Assembly: GCA_009801085.1 (NCBI GenBank)
Contig: VNWV01000018.1
Location: forward strand, 124,001 to 188,000
DNA length: 64,000 nt
Direction of reading: 5' to 3'
DNA from: Lasiodiplodia sp. COLG20
Taxonomy: Eukaryota > Ascomycota > Dothideomycetes > Botryosphaeriales > Botryosphaeriaceae
A program made the position numbers and the translations under genes. Below, one piece after another: positions 1-10,321 of the stretch (its first letter is position 1; the number at the start of each line of letters is the position of its first letter). The notes under the pieces are model-generated. The model ran no database searches, was not told the origin of the DNA, and worked only from the letters and a program-made list of their open reading frames with translations.

Positions 1-2070
1 GTGAGTAACATTCCCGATCGTTAGGTGGCCGAGTGAGCTAAGCAACTGTGTTCCTCTCAAGACATTCAAGCAAAGTACGGATGCATCTTTGGAATATCCA
101 CCGGCATCACCGGATTGCCCAAAGGCCTCCTTCAGTTCACAGCAGGCCAGCGCACTTCAATCCTCACAGCATCTGGACCGGAAGACGATACATACTGGGC
201 TCTCTTCTATGACCTTGGCGAGACTTATTACGGTGCGGGCTCCCCTCGATTAGGGAAAGTGGATGAGCACGATGTCATCGCGAAGCACCAGAATGACGCT
301 GTCACCGAAGAGATGACATTGGCGGATTTGTATTCCAAGAAAACAGTGTCGGTCTGCACTCCGCTTCATGAGTATGTGGTGCAAGCGTGGCACAGTCAAA
401 GGTCTATCGTTATCGGAGATGCTGCCCACAAGGTGTGTACAGCTTTCGAGGCCCTTTCCATACCCCCACGCTAACAGTAATGGTAGTTCAACCCACTCAC
501 CGGGCAAGGTGGCAACTCGGCCATTGAAAGCGCTGCAGCGTTGACAAATGAGATTGTAAAACTACTTCAAGCCTATGGTCCGAATAGCCTCCCTCCCATG
601 AAGGCTTTCCGGTCCGCCTTTGAAGCTGTTCAGTCCACACGTTCCCACCGAGCCTCAACTTTGGTCAAATCATCCACGAGATTCCAAAAATTGACTGCCA
701 TGGAAACATCCGTCCACAGGGCAATTCTCAACCATGTGCTTCCGCACTTCAGCCAGAACCTGATGTTACGCCTGCTTTTCCGTGCATACCTAGGGGCAGT
801 GTCTCTGGACTCGCTGGAAATCCCGGAAAGGCCTCGGAGCATACCCTACGATGATGAAGTCAGCTTTAATACCAGTGTCAGGAGCAAAACCGCCTTGCTC
901 ACAACTCTCACACTGCTTTTCGGTCTGTCCCTTCTGGGGGTAGCCCTGCTGCACAAGGTCAGCGCTATGAATGGCACATGGGACTTGGTAGCGGAAGCCG
1001 TCTCCACTGGATTCATACCAGAGGCTGGTCTCCCTCTCGAGTCCATCTCCTGTCTCTCTGTCTTTCCTCGTATTGCGTGGCTATTCAGAACTCTTACCGC
1101 GATCTTCTTGGGTGTTGTGTCTGGCTCCACGAACGATGCCCATCCGATCCAGGCATGCTATTTCTTGCTGGCATTCTTCCCTCCCATACTCCTAATGATG
1201 ATGGTGGAAGCGCACAGGAAGAGCAATCGTGGATCACTTCTGCAGAGGTACGGTAACACTTCATCGTCACGTAGCAGCCTGCTGACACCCTTGTACAGAT
1301 CCGCTCTCTGGGTTGGCGCTGCCCAGCTTTTCGGTCTCGGCATCGTCCTGCCGCTCTATTTCGCCTTGTCTCTCTTCCGTTCTCAGCACGCGGCCAACTG
1401 GGGTCCAAACGCTCATTCCGTCTCCCTAACAAGCAGGACTGCGCTTCCAGCGTTGATCATTGGCTACGTGGTTCCCTCCGTCTGGATGTTTGCTCTAGCC
1501 AACCACTCTCGGATGAAACAACCAGCCATTGCTTTCTGGCAGATCTCGCCAGTTATTGCCGTGATCCTTGCCGAAGCTTTCCATCTATCGAGCTCCACAG
1601 GACGATTGCTACACAAAGGGAAGGACAATACATCCGGAGATGCCCTTCAATCACCAGGACGTTCCCGCAAGCTCCCAAGTCTCACCACCGCGTACAATGC
1701 TATAACCATCGCTTCTGCTCTTGTCCATATTTTCACAGTCTCCTTCCTGGCCTTCTCCTCCTCGCATTCGCTCCTCAAGACCTTTATTCCTCAACGGCCA
1801 CTGGAACCAGTATCGACCATCGCAGATGGCATGTACATCTTCCTCCAGTTCGACTTACTCCTTTGTGTTGGAGCTACTATGATTTATTCAGTCGTCACGC
1901 TTGACAGCATGCGGCACTATGGAATGACCGGCGCAACGCTTCTCAGCAGTATGGCTTTGATTGCAACTGGATACGTCGTGGTCGGTCCTGGGGCATCTAC
2001 TCTTGTTCTTTGGAGATGGCGCGAGAAGGCTATAGAAAAAGCGAGTGCTCAACATCATAAACGAGCTTGA
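1..2070 (+). CDS. FAD-dependent monooxygenase (PaxM-like) with C-terminal multi-pass membrane region, 5' partial
   Basis: The window opens on an intron donor (gtgagt at 1). The intron probably ends at the AG at 69-70, giving exons <71-432 and 487-2070; the 54-nt intron at 433-486 restores the frame. The upstream exons, with the Rossmann FAD motif, lie outside the window. The visible FAD part carries CIFGIS, the GDAAHK ribityl-binding motif just before the intron and PLTGQGGNSA just after it, typical of group A flavin monooxygenases that epoxidise or hydroxylate prenylated or polycyclic metabolites. After about residue 240 of the visible part come several hydrophobic segments (e.g. near 890-960, 1070-1100, 1160-1200, 1300-1375, 1440-1500, 1720-1770, 1840-1890, 1960-2010), a membrane region of about 290 residues. 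Its enzymatic role is unknown to me; it may anchor the enzyme or act on terpenoid substrates. Family assignment is firm, substrate unknown. Confidence 0.85.
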
Positions 2071-2695
2071 TTGTGAGGGGCCAAGCAAACATCGAAATTG
2101 CAAAAACACAGCAAGTTGCTTGTCAATCATTTCGTTCAGCATTCGTTCTGTCTACTATCCTTTTGGCACTGCGTTCAGCCTCTTTATCTTTTCTTTTTCT
2201 CCATTATGTCTGTCATCATTTCGACCATGAATTCATTGAGAATATAAAATTCATTAGAGAATATTCTTTTGTTTCTAATTTCGCTGCCTTTGACCATCAT
2301 GTCGAGTGGAATTGAGTACTTGTAGAAGATCTCCACTTTGGTTTTGGTCATAAAGGTGATGCATTTAGTCAGTAAGCGACGTTCCTTTCAACATTCCCAA
2401 CTCTTCTCCTTCTGAATGTATTATGCGCAGCATCAGATGTAAATCAAATAGAGAAAATTGCGGTTTACAGAGCTGGAAAAAGGCCAAAGAAAAAAAATTC
2501 AACTAACAACAGGAAATATGAAACACTTGCCGATCACCACTGATCGCGGGTATGAAGTCCCAAACACAAACCGGCAAGAACGCTGCACTTACACTACTGG
2601 ACAAGCCCAGACCGCCGCCACTCACCGTACCCAAAAAAAGCCCAGCTTACGCCATCCATCCACCACAGCCCCCACAATTTCAACAACAACAACGC
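2071..2695. other. Intergenic, between convergent genes
   Basis: This holds the 3' flanks of the plus-strand monooxygenase and the minus-strand methyltransferase. It is AT-rich, with T-rich tracts around 2150-2210 and 2270-2300. I see no supported gene here. Confidence 0.6.
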
Positions 2696-3807
2696 TTACT
2701 CATCCGCGCGGGGCTTCCGACCAGTCACGACGCGCAGCGTGTTGTAACCGTGGAACTTCGTATTCTTCAAATCCTTCCGCGCCTCCGCCACGGCGACCTC
2801 CATCTCCTCGCGCGTCCAGCCCAGGATGTCGACCAGCGTCCCGAGGGCGTAGGGCGCCAGCGCGTCCAGGTACTGCACGAGCTGGTAGCGGCCGATCTGC
2901 TTGATTTCCGGGTCCTTGGGCCAGGCGTTGAAGGGCAGCTTGAAGATCTGTTCCTGGACGTCGACGAAGCCGGCCTCCCGCATCCAGCGCTTCATGTTAG
3001 CGGGGGCGTGCATGGTCATGCCGAGCTTGTCCATGGCGCTGCGGATCGTCTCCTGCAGCTTGTACAGGGCGCACGAGTCCGGGTAGGTGCCGTCGTCGGA
3101 GGTGCTGGTGGTGTCGGTCTCCTTGGCCTCGAGGAAGCCGCCGGGCTGCAGGTTGTCGAAGCACTGGCGCAGGAACTTGGGCCAGTCGGCGATGCAGGCG
3201 TTCATGTTGACGAAGTGGATCAGGTCGAACTTGTTCGAGTAGGCCCACTCCTCCTCGACGTTGTCGATGATGAACTTGAGGTTCGGCGGCACCCAGTTGG
3301 GCTGGATGGGGCTGATGTCGACGCCGACGACCTCGGCCGAGGGGTAGGCGTCGGCGACGTCGATGGCCCAGATGCCGGTGCCGCAGCCGACGTCCATGAT
3401 GCGCTGCGGGTTGGCGATGGGGGCCAGGATGAGGCGGCCGCCCAGCAGCATGCCGTAGATGTGGTGGATCAGGTCGCTGCGGTCACATTCGGCCTCGTCG
3501 TTGGGTAGGAAATACTTGGAGCCCTTGTAGGCGCTGTAGCGACGGCCATTCTTGTACTCGTAGTTCAGGATGGAAGAGGTCAGCGAAGTGAGGTCGCTGC
3601 GGCTGTTGGGCGGTGTTAGTAGGATGCAAGCGGTGCAGGGATGTGGATGGGCGCATACGCATCGTCGCTGCCGAAAGCCGAGTCTGTCTCATCGGTCTGT
3701 GCAGAGTTAGGTCAGGGGGCGTAATGGGCGCAGGGGAGGTGACGCACGTCGGGCTCGATCACGGCACCGCCAGTGTGGGTTGCAGGGGCTGGGGGATCTT
3801 GACACAT
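2696..3807 (-). CDS. LaeA-like SAM-dependent methyltransferase
   Basis: Exons on the minus strand are 3807-3748, 3696-3659 and 3602-2696, giving 334 residues. Both introns are about 50 nt with GT-AG ends, and the frame closes exactly. Exon 1 starts MCQDPPAP; the residues after the second intron lead into an SILNYEY...GRRY stretch and a PNDEAE motif seen in the LaeA/TAM-type fungal methyltransferases. SAM-binding motif I is DVGCGTG at residues 103-109, followed by the acidic VVGVDIS strand and a later QPGGFLE motif. Members are often found in or near secondary-metabolite clusters or act as global regulators, so proximity to the FAD monooxygenase is suggestive, but the target here is unknown. 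The family call is solid; calling it the true LaeA orthologue is not justified. Confidence 0.88.
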
Positions 3808-4652
3808 GGTAGACGCGCGTGTGTTGGTGTGAAGAAAATTTGGGGAACGTTGAAGTGCAGTGCGGGGGAGCGACGGAGAGAAAGGAATGGAGTTTAAGGC
3901 GCCGGCGGACGGAGCAAGCGCCTATGTTGGTGAATTTGGCCGACGCTGAGGATGGTTTCGGCATGAGCGATGGGCTGATCTGAGATCTCCACCGTTTGGC
4001 TGCGGCCGGGTCGGTCAACTCCCGCCCGTTCCGTTCCAACTGGAAAACGGTCGGCTGTACGTCGCGTGCATCTCGTTCAAAGCCCACGGCGCGCTGGCCG
4101 AGCAGTTGCTATCGTGCAATGTTTGAGCGCCAAAGTCCCCAGGGGAGAGCGACCGGAAGCCTGGAAAGGGCAGGTGTGAGGCGTTAAGGCCTTAACTCCG
4201 GCTGGATCAGGCCGGCTGCGGCGCGCTATCACTCCCACGTGGCTAGGAACGCCCGGACCCTGAACAAAGAATAAATAGCACAGTCCGAAAATTTCTATGC
4301 AATGGATCACATTGGTCCCCAAAATCCAGCGGCTCGTGATGATTTAGACAGTATATGCCTTTAACACGAGCCGGAACTAGCTACTGCTAACAAGACCCCA
4401 CTTCTAAACTTAGAACACTAATGTAAGCATCTTCGCTAACTTGCGGCGCCTGCATCATGCCAAAAACCTCATCCAACACACATTAGAGGTCCGGTCTGAT
4501 TAGACCTTTATATGAAGTGCCCTGCCAAAAACATTCTCTACGTTGAAATCATCAGGACGTATCCGCTCCAGCTATAAGAGCCGTAGTAAATGGAAATACT
4601 AATCAACATACATAAATAGACCTCTCATCACTTATCCCCTGGACCAGCTCAA

Positions 4653-4829
4653 TCCACCGGCACGTCCACCGGCACATTTAACAATCACCTTTTCAGGCTT
4701 TGCACCTTCTCAATCAGTGGATCAATAATCCAGTCTTCTTACTCACTCACACTCCTACCAATCATGAAACTACAGCGGATGTCCCGGTGGAAGTGCCGGT
4801 GGACATCCCGGTGGACATACCGGTGGATC
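4653..4829. repeat. 12-nt tandem repeat with an inverted partner
   Basis: At 4784-4829 a 12-nt unit CCGGTGGACATC is repeated nearly four times with small changes. About 110 nt upstream, 4653-4675 carries two units in the opposite orientation (TCCACCGGCACG twice). The two arms could pair into a hairpin. In one frame the right arm would encode a PVEV/PVDI tetrapeptide repeat, but no convincing gene contains it. Confidence 0.75.
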
Positions 4830-5085
4830 GAGCCTACCCAGGAGATATTTACAGACATATCAATGGTAAATGGTAATCTGAGTGACGAGGTCATGCTGGC
4901 TGAACAGACATGCGTGAAGTCGCATTACGTCCGCAAACTTCCCCTTTTGCTTTCAACCATCGTATTCAATTAAACGACGTAGCATCCGATTGGAAAAGAA
5001 AATGGTGTTTCTAACGCATCGGCCCAGTGTAGAACATATAGTAGTATAGCCAAGGTTGGTGAAAGATACGCTATACGCGGTGCCC

Positions 5086-5091
5086 GGCTAA
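5086..5091 (+). promoter_or_regulatory. GGCTAA, possible XlnR/Xyr1 site for GH62
   Basis: The hexamer GGCTAA sits about 275 nt before the GH62 start codon. XlnR/Xyr1, the xylanase activator of filamentous fungi, binds GGCTAA/GGCTAAA-type motifs. A single hexamer occurs by chance often, so this is only a candidate. Confidence 0.35.
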
Positions 5092-5282
5092 TTTAAGTGG
5101 TGCGGGGCGGGCGTTTTAACCACTGCACGGACGTTTCGTTTCCACTTAAGGCACAATGCGAAACAGCTACAGTCGCTCCCATTGGTGGGTTCCATAGGGA
5201 TGAAGCATACCATGAGGAGAGATGCTCGAGTATGCACGACAGACTCGATTCCTCATACACGACCATTGCCGCAATCGTGAAG

Positions 5283-5288
5283 TATAAA
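5283..5288 (+). promoter_or_regulatory. TATA box of the GH62 gene
   Basis: TATAAA lies 74 nt upstream of the start codon at 5362, in a normal position for a strongly inducible fungal promoter. A pyrimidine/CA-rich stretch with a likely transcription start follows it. Confidence 0.5.
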
Positions 5289-5361
5289 GTCTCGCCTTCA
5301 TTCTCAGTTTAACACCCCAGTCCGCCTCAAACCTCTCGTTCTACCTATTTGAACAGAAACA

Positions 5362-6336
5362 ATGAAGCTTTCTGCGACCAACGCCGGCCTCGCCGTATTC
5401 TTCGCATCTGTGACCGACGCAGCATGCTCTCTTCCTTCCTCGTACCAATGGTCATCGACTGACGCCCTGGCCGAGCCGAAGAATGGATGGGCCGCACTCA
5501 AGGATTTCACCAACGTCGTATACCAGGACAAGCATCTTGTCTATGGCTCATCAGCCGGCTCGTCCGGTTACGGCTCAATGAATTTCGGCCTCTTCTCTGA
5601 CTGGTCTGAGATGGGCTCAGCGAGCCAGACTGCCATGACTTCGAGCGCCGTTGCACCCACGCTCTTCTACTTCGAGCCCAAAGATGTCTGGATTCTCGCC
5701 CATCAATGGGGTCCAACCACCTTTTCCTACCGGACCTCCAGTGATCCCACCGATGCGAACAGCTGGTCTTCGGCGCAGCCTCTCTTCTCTGGCAAAATCT
5801 CCGACTCTAGCACCGGTGCCATTGACCAGACGGTCATCGGTGACAGCGAGAACATGTACTTGTTCTTCGCTGGTGACAACGGAAAGATCTACCGCGCCAG
5901 CATGCCTATCGGCAACTTCCCGGGCGACTTCGGAACCTCTTCAACCATCATCATGAGCGACACGACGGCCAACCTGTTCGAGGCCGTGCAAGTCTACAAA
6001 CTGGACGGCCTGAACCAGTATCTCATGATCGTGGAGGCCCAAGGCGCCAACGGCCGCTACTTCCGCTCCTTCACGGCCAGCAGTCTCGGCGGCGAGTGGA
6101 CTGCGCAGGCTGCGACCGAGAGCAACCCCTTCGCCGGCAAGGCCAACAGCGGTGCCACCTGGACAAACGACATCTCTCACGGCGACCTGGTCCGCACCAA
6201 CCCTGACCAGACCTTCACTGTTGATCCCTGCAACTTGCAGCTCCTCTACCAGGGCCGCGATCCCAACACCAACACCGACTATGACCTGTTGCCTTACCGT
6301 CCCGGCGTGCTCACTTTGCAGAACCCCGGTTCTTAA
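5362..6336 (+). CDS. GH62 alpha-L-arabinofuranosidase, secreted
   Basis: One exon, 324 residues. A signal peptide (about residues 1-20, ending near TDAAC) leads directly into the GH62 five-bladed propeller domain; there is no carbohydrate-binding module. Family landmarks visible are LKDFTN with the presumed general base D48, IDQTVIGD with the presumed pKa-modulating D155, and FEAVQVYKL with the presumed general acid E207; LLPYRPG near the end is also typical. Two cysteines, near the N-terminus (C22) and in DPCNLQ, could form the usual disulfide. The enzyme removes arabinose side chains from arabinoxylan outside the cell. It lies 1.2 kb upstream of a GH10 xylanase on the same strand, a complementary activity. 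A TATA box and a GGCTAA motif precede it. Confidence 0.95.
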   Translation: MKLSATNAGLAVFFASVTDAACSLPSSYQWSSTDALAEPKNGWAALKDFTNVVYQDKHLVYGSSAGSSGYGSMNFGLFSDWSEMGSASQTAMTSSAVAPTLFYFEPKDVWILAHQWGPTTFSYRTSSDPTDANSWSSAQPLFSGKISDSSTGAIDQTVIGDSENMYLFFAGDNGKIYRASMPIGNFPGDFGTSSTIIMSDTTANLFEAVQVYKLDGLNQYLMIVEAQGANGRYFRSFTASSLGGEWTAQAATESNPFAGKANSGATWTNDISHGDLVRTNPDQTFTVDPCNLQLLYQGRDPNTNTDYDLLPYRPGVLTLQNPGS

Positions 6337-7520
6337 TTGGACGAGAATGTTGCAGCATACATGCGATGGACAGGAATTGAGGGGAATCTTTGTAGTTAGG
6401 ATCCGTATTTCTGTGCAATATCACGCTGCTTCAGAAGATGAAGCATTCAAATAGTACCTGCGTTCTGTCCCTGGTTTGTGCTTCTTCGTTGTCAACGTAG
6501 TGGTGATCCATACATATAGTGACTGCCTTGTGTCGTAAATGGTGAAATCCCAAATAGCAGTAGCATAGTTACGTATTTGCGGGGCTCAAGCACACGTCAT
6601 CTCTTTCGACCGCTTGTCTGCTTGCTGGTGTAACGTGGATAATTCCGTAGCATCTGGCAGCATCGGAAAAATATGCGGATTCTCGTTGCCGCCTCGCCTG
6701 TCGCGCAAAGATGTTAGATTGGCGGAACAGCTACCCGTACATGACAACCCCGGCCCGATCTCCACAATGCATCCGAGAGCCGTGTTATGTCACGCGTTTT
6801 CCCTTCGGGATTGCAAGCATCCACCACCCGCAATTCTTCGGCCAGCGTCTGAAGCGACGTTTCTTTTGTTCGATACGTACGCCACGATTTAGCAAGAATC
6901 AAAATGTAAAGAATGAAACCAATCCATACGTCATTGGACGCAATGTGCCTTTGCGCATGTCCTGGATGAATGCAGCTCCCTGAAACTCCCTCCCGATGAT
7001 CCGTTTTGCCGACTAAATCCTGGCCGTAAACAATGCACGCCCCCGCACACGCCCCTGACAGTGTTTCCACTATTACTCAAAAGGGAGAATGTCCCTGTTG
7101 TCAATCCTGAATTTACACATAATATGATGATTTTTGAGATGTCGATCACGGCAGTATCTTAGGCAAATCAAAGACCTGTACCTGCCCACTAAGTTTAATC
7201 GCGGATGAACGCTGATCACGTTTGTTGTAGCCGCCACGTTTATCCGGCCACTTTGCTATTTATCCATTAATTAACAGAGTGTTTTGTATCCAGAGTAGAG
7301 GGTTTTCAAAATTGTTTGGGGGCTAGCAACCAATCAGGGATGGCCGTATAACGTATTCTGTTACTGAAACACGCTCTCACCACCGCAGGGACTTCTGTTT
7401 CATGGGTGGCCTGGCATTCTGCTGTCTCGCTTCGGATGAGGGGGGGAAAGTATAAATATTAAAGACTTCGCTCGGCATTCATTGCTACAGCACATCAACA
7501 GCTTCGGACTTTCCAACACA
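6337..7520. other. Intergenic, GH62 to GH10
   Basis: This holds the GH62 3' flank and the GH10 promoter. A GGCTAG hexamer (7321-7326) and a TATAAATA box (7451) precede the GH10 gene. The short ORFs at 6600-7150 overlap on both strands and have no recognisable content, so I do not call them. Confidence 0.6.
7451..7458 (+). promoter_or_regulatory. TATA box of the GH10 gene
   Basis: TATAAATA lies 70 nt upstream of the start codon at 7521 and directly follows a G-rich run. Spacing and sequence match the TATA box of the neighbouring GH62 gene. Confidence 0.55.
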
Positions 7521-8620
7521 ATGCACGGCTCCACCCCTCTCGTTCTCCTCAGCGCCGTCCCGGCCGCTTTCGCCGTGGTCCTCCCACGACAGGCTGCAAC
7601 GAGCATCAATGACCTTTTCGTCGCCAAAGGCAAGAAGTACTTCGGTACCTGCACCGACCAGGGTCTGCTGAGCAGCGGCCAGAGCGCCGCCGTCATCCAG
7701 GCCGACTTCGGCCAAGTGACGCCGGAGAACAGCATGAAGTGGGACAGCATCGAACCGTCGCAGGGCAGCTTCAACTTCGACGGCGCCGACTACCTCGTCG
7801 ACTGGGCCACGACCAACAGCAAGCTCGTCCGCGGACACACTACCGTCTGGCACTCGCAGCTTCCGTCGTGGGTCAGCAGCATCACCGACAAGGACACCTT
7901 GACCGAGGTCGTGCAGAACCATGTGACGACAGAGATCGGCCGGTACGCCGGAAAGATTTACGCCTGGGTACGCGCCATCCACATCAATCCCCACACACAC
8001 ACTGACACACCGTCCCTCCGCAGGACGTCGTAAACGAAATCTTCAACGAAGACGGCTCCCTCCGCTCTTCCGTCTTCTACAACGTCCTCGGCGAAGACTT
8101 CGTCCGCATCGCCTTCGAGGCCGCGCGCGCCGCCGACCCAGCCGCAAAGCTCTACATCAACGACTACAAGTACGTCCCCGTACCTCCTCCCCCCCCTCCC
8201 CTCTCCCTCCACACACACCCCACTAACCCGCCACACAGCCTCGACAGCGCCACCTACGCCAAAACAACCGGCCTGATCAGCAAGGTCAAAGAGTGGATCG
8301 CCGCGGGCGTCCCCATCGACGGCATCGGTTCGCAGTCGCACCTGTCGGCGGGCGGCGCGGGCGGCACCGCCGCCGCCATGCAGGCCCTGTGCGCCGCCGC
8401 GGACGAGTGCGCCATTACCGAGCTCGACATCGCCGGCGCCGCGGCGGCCGACTACGTCCAGGCCACGCAGGCCTGCCTGGATGTTGAGAATTGTGTTGGT
8501 ATTACGGTGTGGGGTGTGAGCGATACGAACAGCTGGAGGGCGGATAGCACGCCGCTGCTGTTTGATTCGTCGTTCCAGCCCAAGGCGGCGTATGATGCGA
8601 TTGTTGAGGCGCTGTCTTGA
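7521..8620 (+). CDS. GH10 endo-1,4-beta-xylanase, secreted
   Basis: Exons 7521-7967, 8024-8169 and 8239-8620 give 324 residues; both introns are GT-AG and the frame closes. I chose the ATG at 7521 because a clean signal peptide ([18 protein letters not shown]) begins there. The GH10 barrel follows: [13 protein letters not shown] and [15 protein letters not shown] are hallmark segments. The acid/base glutamate is E154 in DVVNE, created across the first intron, and the nucleophile is E259 in [10 protein letters not shown]-terminal [13 protein letters not shown] block and the cysteine pair in ACLDVENC complete the family pattern. No binding module is present. It cleaves the xylan backbone, complementing the upstream GH62 enzyme. 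Confidence 0.96.
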
Positions 8621-10321
8621 GGGGCGGTCGGAGGGGGGTCCGGGTTGAGGTCTGAGGCCTGGCGGGGCGGTTTTGGTCGGAAGTGAGGGGGGTTGCTTTC
8701 GTGTTAATACGCTTGGCTGCACATGTTCAATGTATGAGGCCTTCTGAGGCTGGTCTTTCGGATCTCGAATCCAGTGATGAATGGAGGATTGCTGAAGTGA
8801 AGAATACCCGCGCGTAACAAGAAGAGAACGTTGACATGTTAGTTGGCGTGCTCTGGCCAATCAGAACCTCCGCACGCCGCATTTACCCGGCTGGCACCCA
8901 GGATGACATTATGGGTTTGTGGGCTCCTGATGGGGTTTCTTCTCCTTCGTTTCAGGGGCTTGTGGGAAATTCTAAGAAATGTACTGGGAGGAGAAGTAGC
9001 CATGTGCTGCTACTACTGTGATCTATTTTGGTTTTGGTTTGGGATTAGAGCTTCTGTATGTGGTTGAGGCTCTGCCCTGTTCCTGGGATTGGATATGAAG
9101 TTGCCCGATATTTCCTGTTTGGGTCACGAAGCTATCCAAATTTTTCTGTTTCATGAGAAATCTATGTGATCAGTTCTTGAGCGGTCAGTCTAGTTTCAAT
9201 CGCATTTTGTCCCATCGACTTTTTTTTTTTAAAAAAAAAAAAATCCATTGGAAGGCAGCATTCAATACCAGCTTGGGTGTGCTGAGAGATGATCCGTAGC
9301 CCCTTAAAACGATTCATCGCATCCTATTAAGGTCAGTACTACTCACTGCATGCAGCTATATCTTAGAACATACATAGCAAACATGGAATCCTGATTGCGC
9401 TTCCCAGAAGAGAAGATTTTCTCACCCCAAAGAAGGATCGAACCAGCCGTCTTCGAGCCTCTCTACAGAAGCACTGCAGAGTTCCATTACTGCGATTGCC
9501 ATATATATTGAGACCCTGCAAGCTCGGCGTGATAAAACGCTCTTGACTGCAGTGTCTTGCCTTCATAAATTGTTGTTGGGCGATGGATATATGCCTTCAG
9601 TTGTTTTCAATCCTCGCGAAATTGTTCATAGCCGCACCCGTGGAATGGCGGTATCGCATGACAATTGCAGCGGGTCTTTGCATGGACTGAAACGTATGTG
9701 ATGCAATTGCGAGCAGAAATTAGCGCGTCGTTGCCTAATTATCCTTGCTGCATCTGCACATGTGATTGGTAGAGTTTCACAAAAAGCAAGATGCAACAAC
9801 ACCAAGCAAATGTGATGATGCCGAACCATCACAAACGCCTCACAATAACAATCAGACCAACAACAAAAAAGAAGCGTGAATAGGGACAAAGAATAGGCGG
9901 AACGCTTGCCGAGACTGGTCGTCTCCGGGTGTGCTTCAGGTGGTGATGTTTGGGGCCAAGACCCTGTGCAATGGAATTGGCTTCGCATCCGTCAATCATC
10001 AAACATGGAGGGTATACAGGTCCATCGAAATTTCTGGGTGGAACACGTCATTGTGTATTACAAGTGAGCAATCACAAAGCTGGGCGATGCACTCAAATAG
10101 CAGACACGGCTGAGAGTGGCCCGTTCGCCCAGCCTTGCTCAGGAACTTCAGGCCTCAGGCTCCCACTGACTCAAGCGCCTTGTCATAGTTGCACAGCGCC
10201 CCCCGACTTTTCCTTCTCTTTCCACCCCGCTCTTGCGGACAGATGAACCAATTCATCCATTTCTATCTCCATATTCGCTCCGCAGACTGTGTTCATCGCT
10301 CACTTGCCAGATTTGGATACC
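8621..10321. other. Intergenic, GH10 to Argonaute
   Basis: No gene is supported in this 1.7 kb. It contains an 11-T/13-A run (9220-9243). The short ORFs on both strands near 9360-9990 lack any recognisable motif. Confidence 0.55.
9220..9243. repeat. T11A13 homopolymer palindrome
   Basis: A run of 11 T is followed directly by 13 A, a self-complementary low-complexity tract in intergenic DNA. It may be a poly(dA:dT) nucleosome-excluding element or simple slippage. Confidence 0.8.

Larger units (their letters stand above)
3808..5361. other. Intergenic region upstream of the GH62 gene, with a 12-nt repeat block
   Basis: No gene is supported. The stretch holds a 12-nt tandem repeat and its inverted partner (4653-4829, listed separately), a GGCTAA hexamer at 5086-5091 and a TATA-like box at 5283-5288, both placed to serve the GH62 gene. 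Confidence 0.6.

Noticed and set aside
2552..3508. 318-residue plus-strand ORF opposite the methyltransferase
   Set aside because: It is antisense to the LaeA-like gene, whose SAM motif and splice structure are clear.
7958..8860. 300-residue minus-strand ORF across the GH10 gene
   Set aside because: It is antisense to a well-supported xylanase with intact catalytic residues; Arg/Gly-rich text is the usual shadow of GC-ending codons.
9411..9500. GGTTCGATCC on the minus strand, resembling a tRNA T-arm
   Set aside because: The flanking bases do not form a five-pair T stem, and I found no D-arm or acceptor stem at the right spacing.
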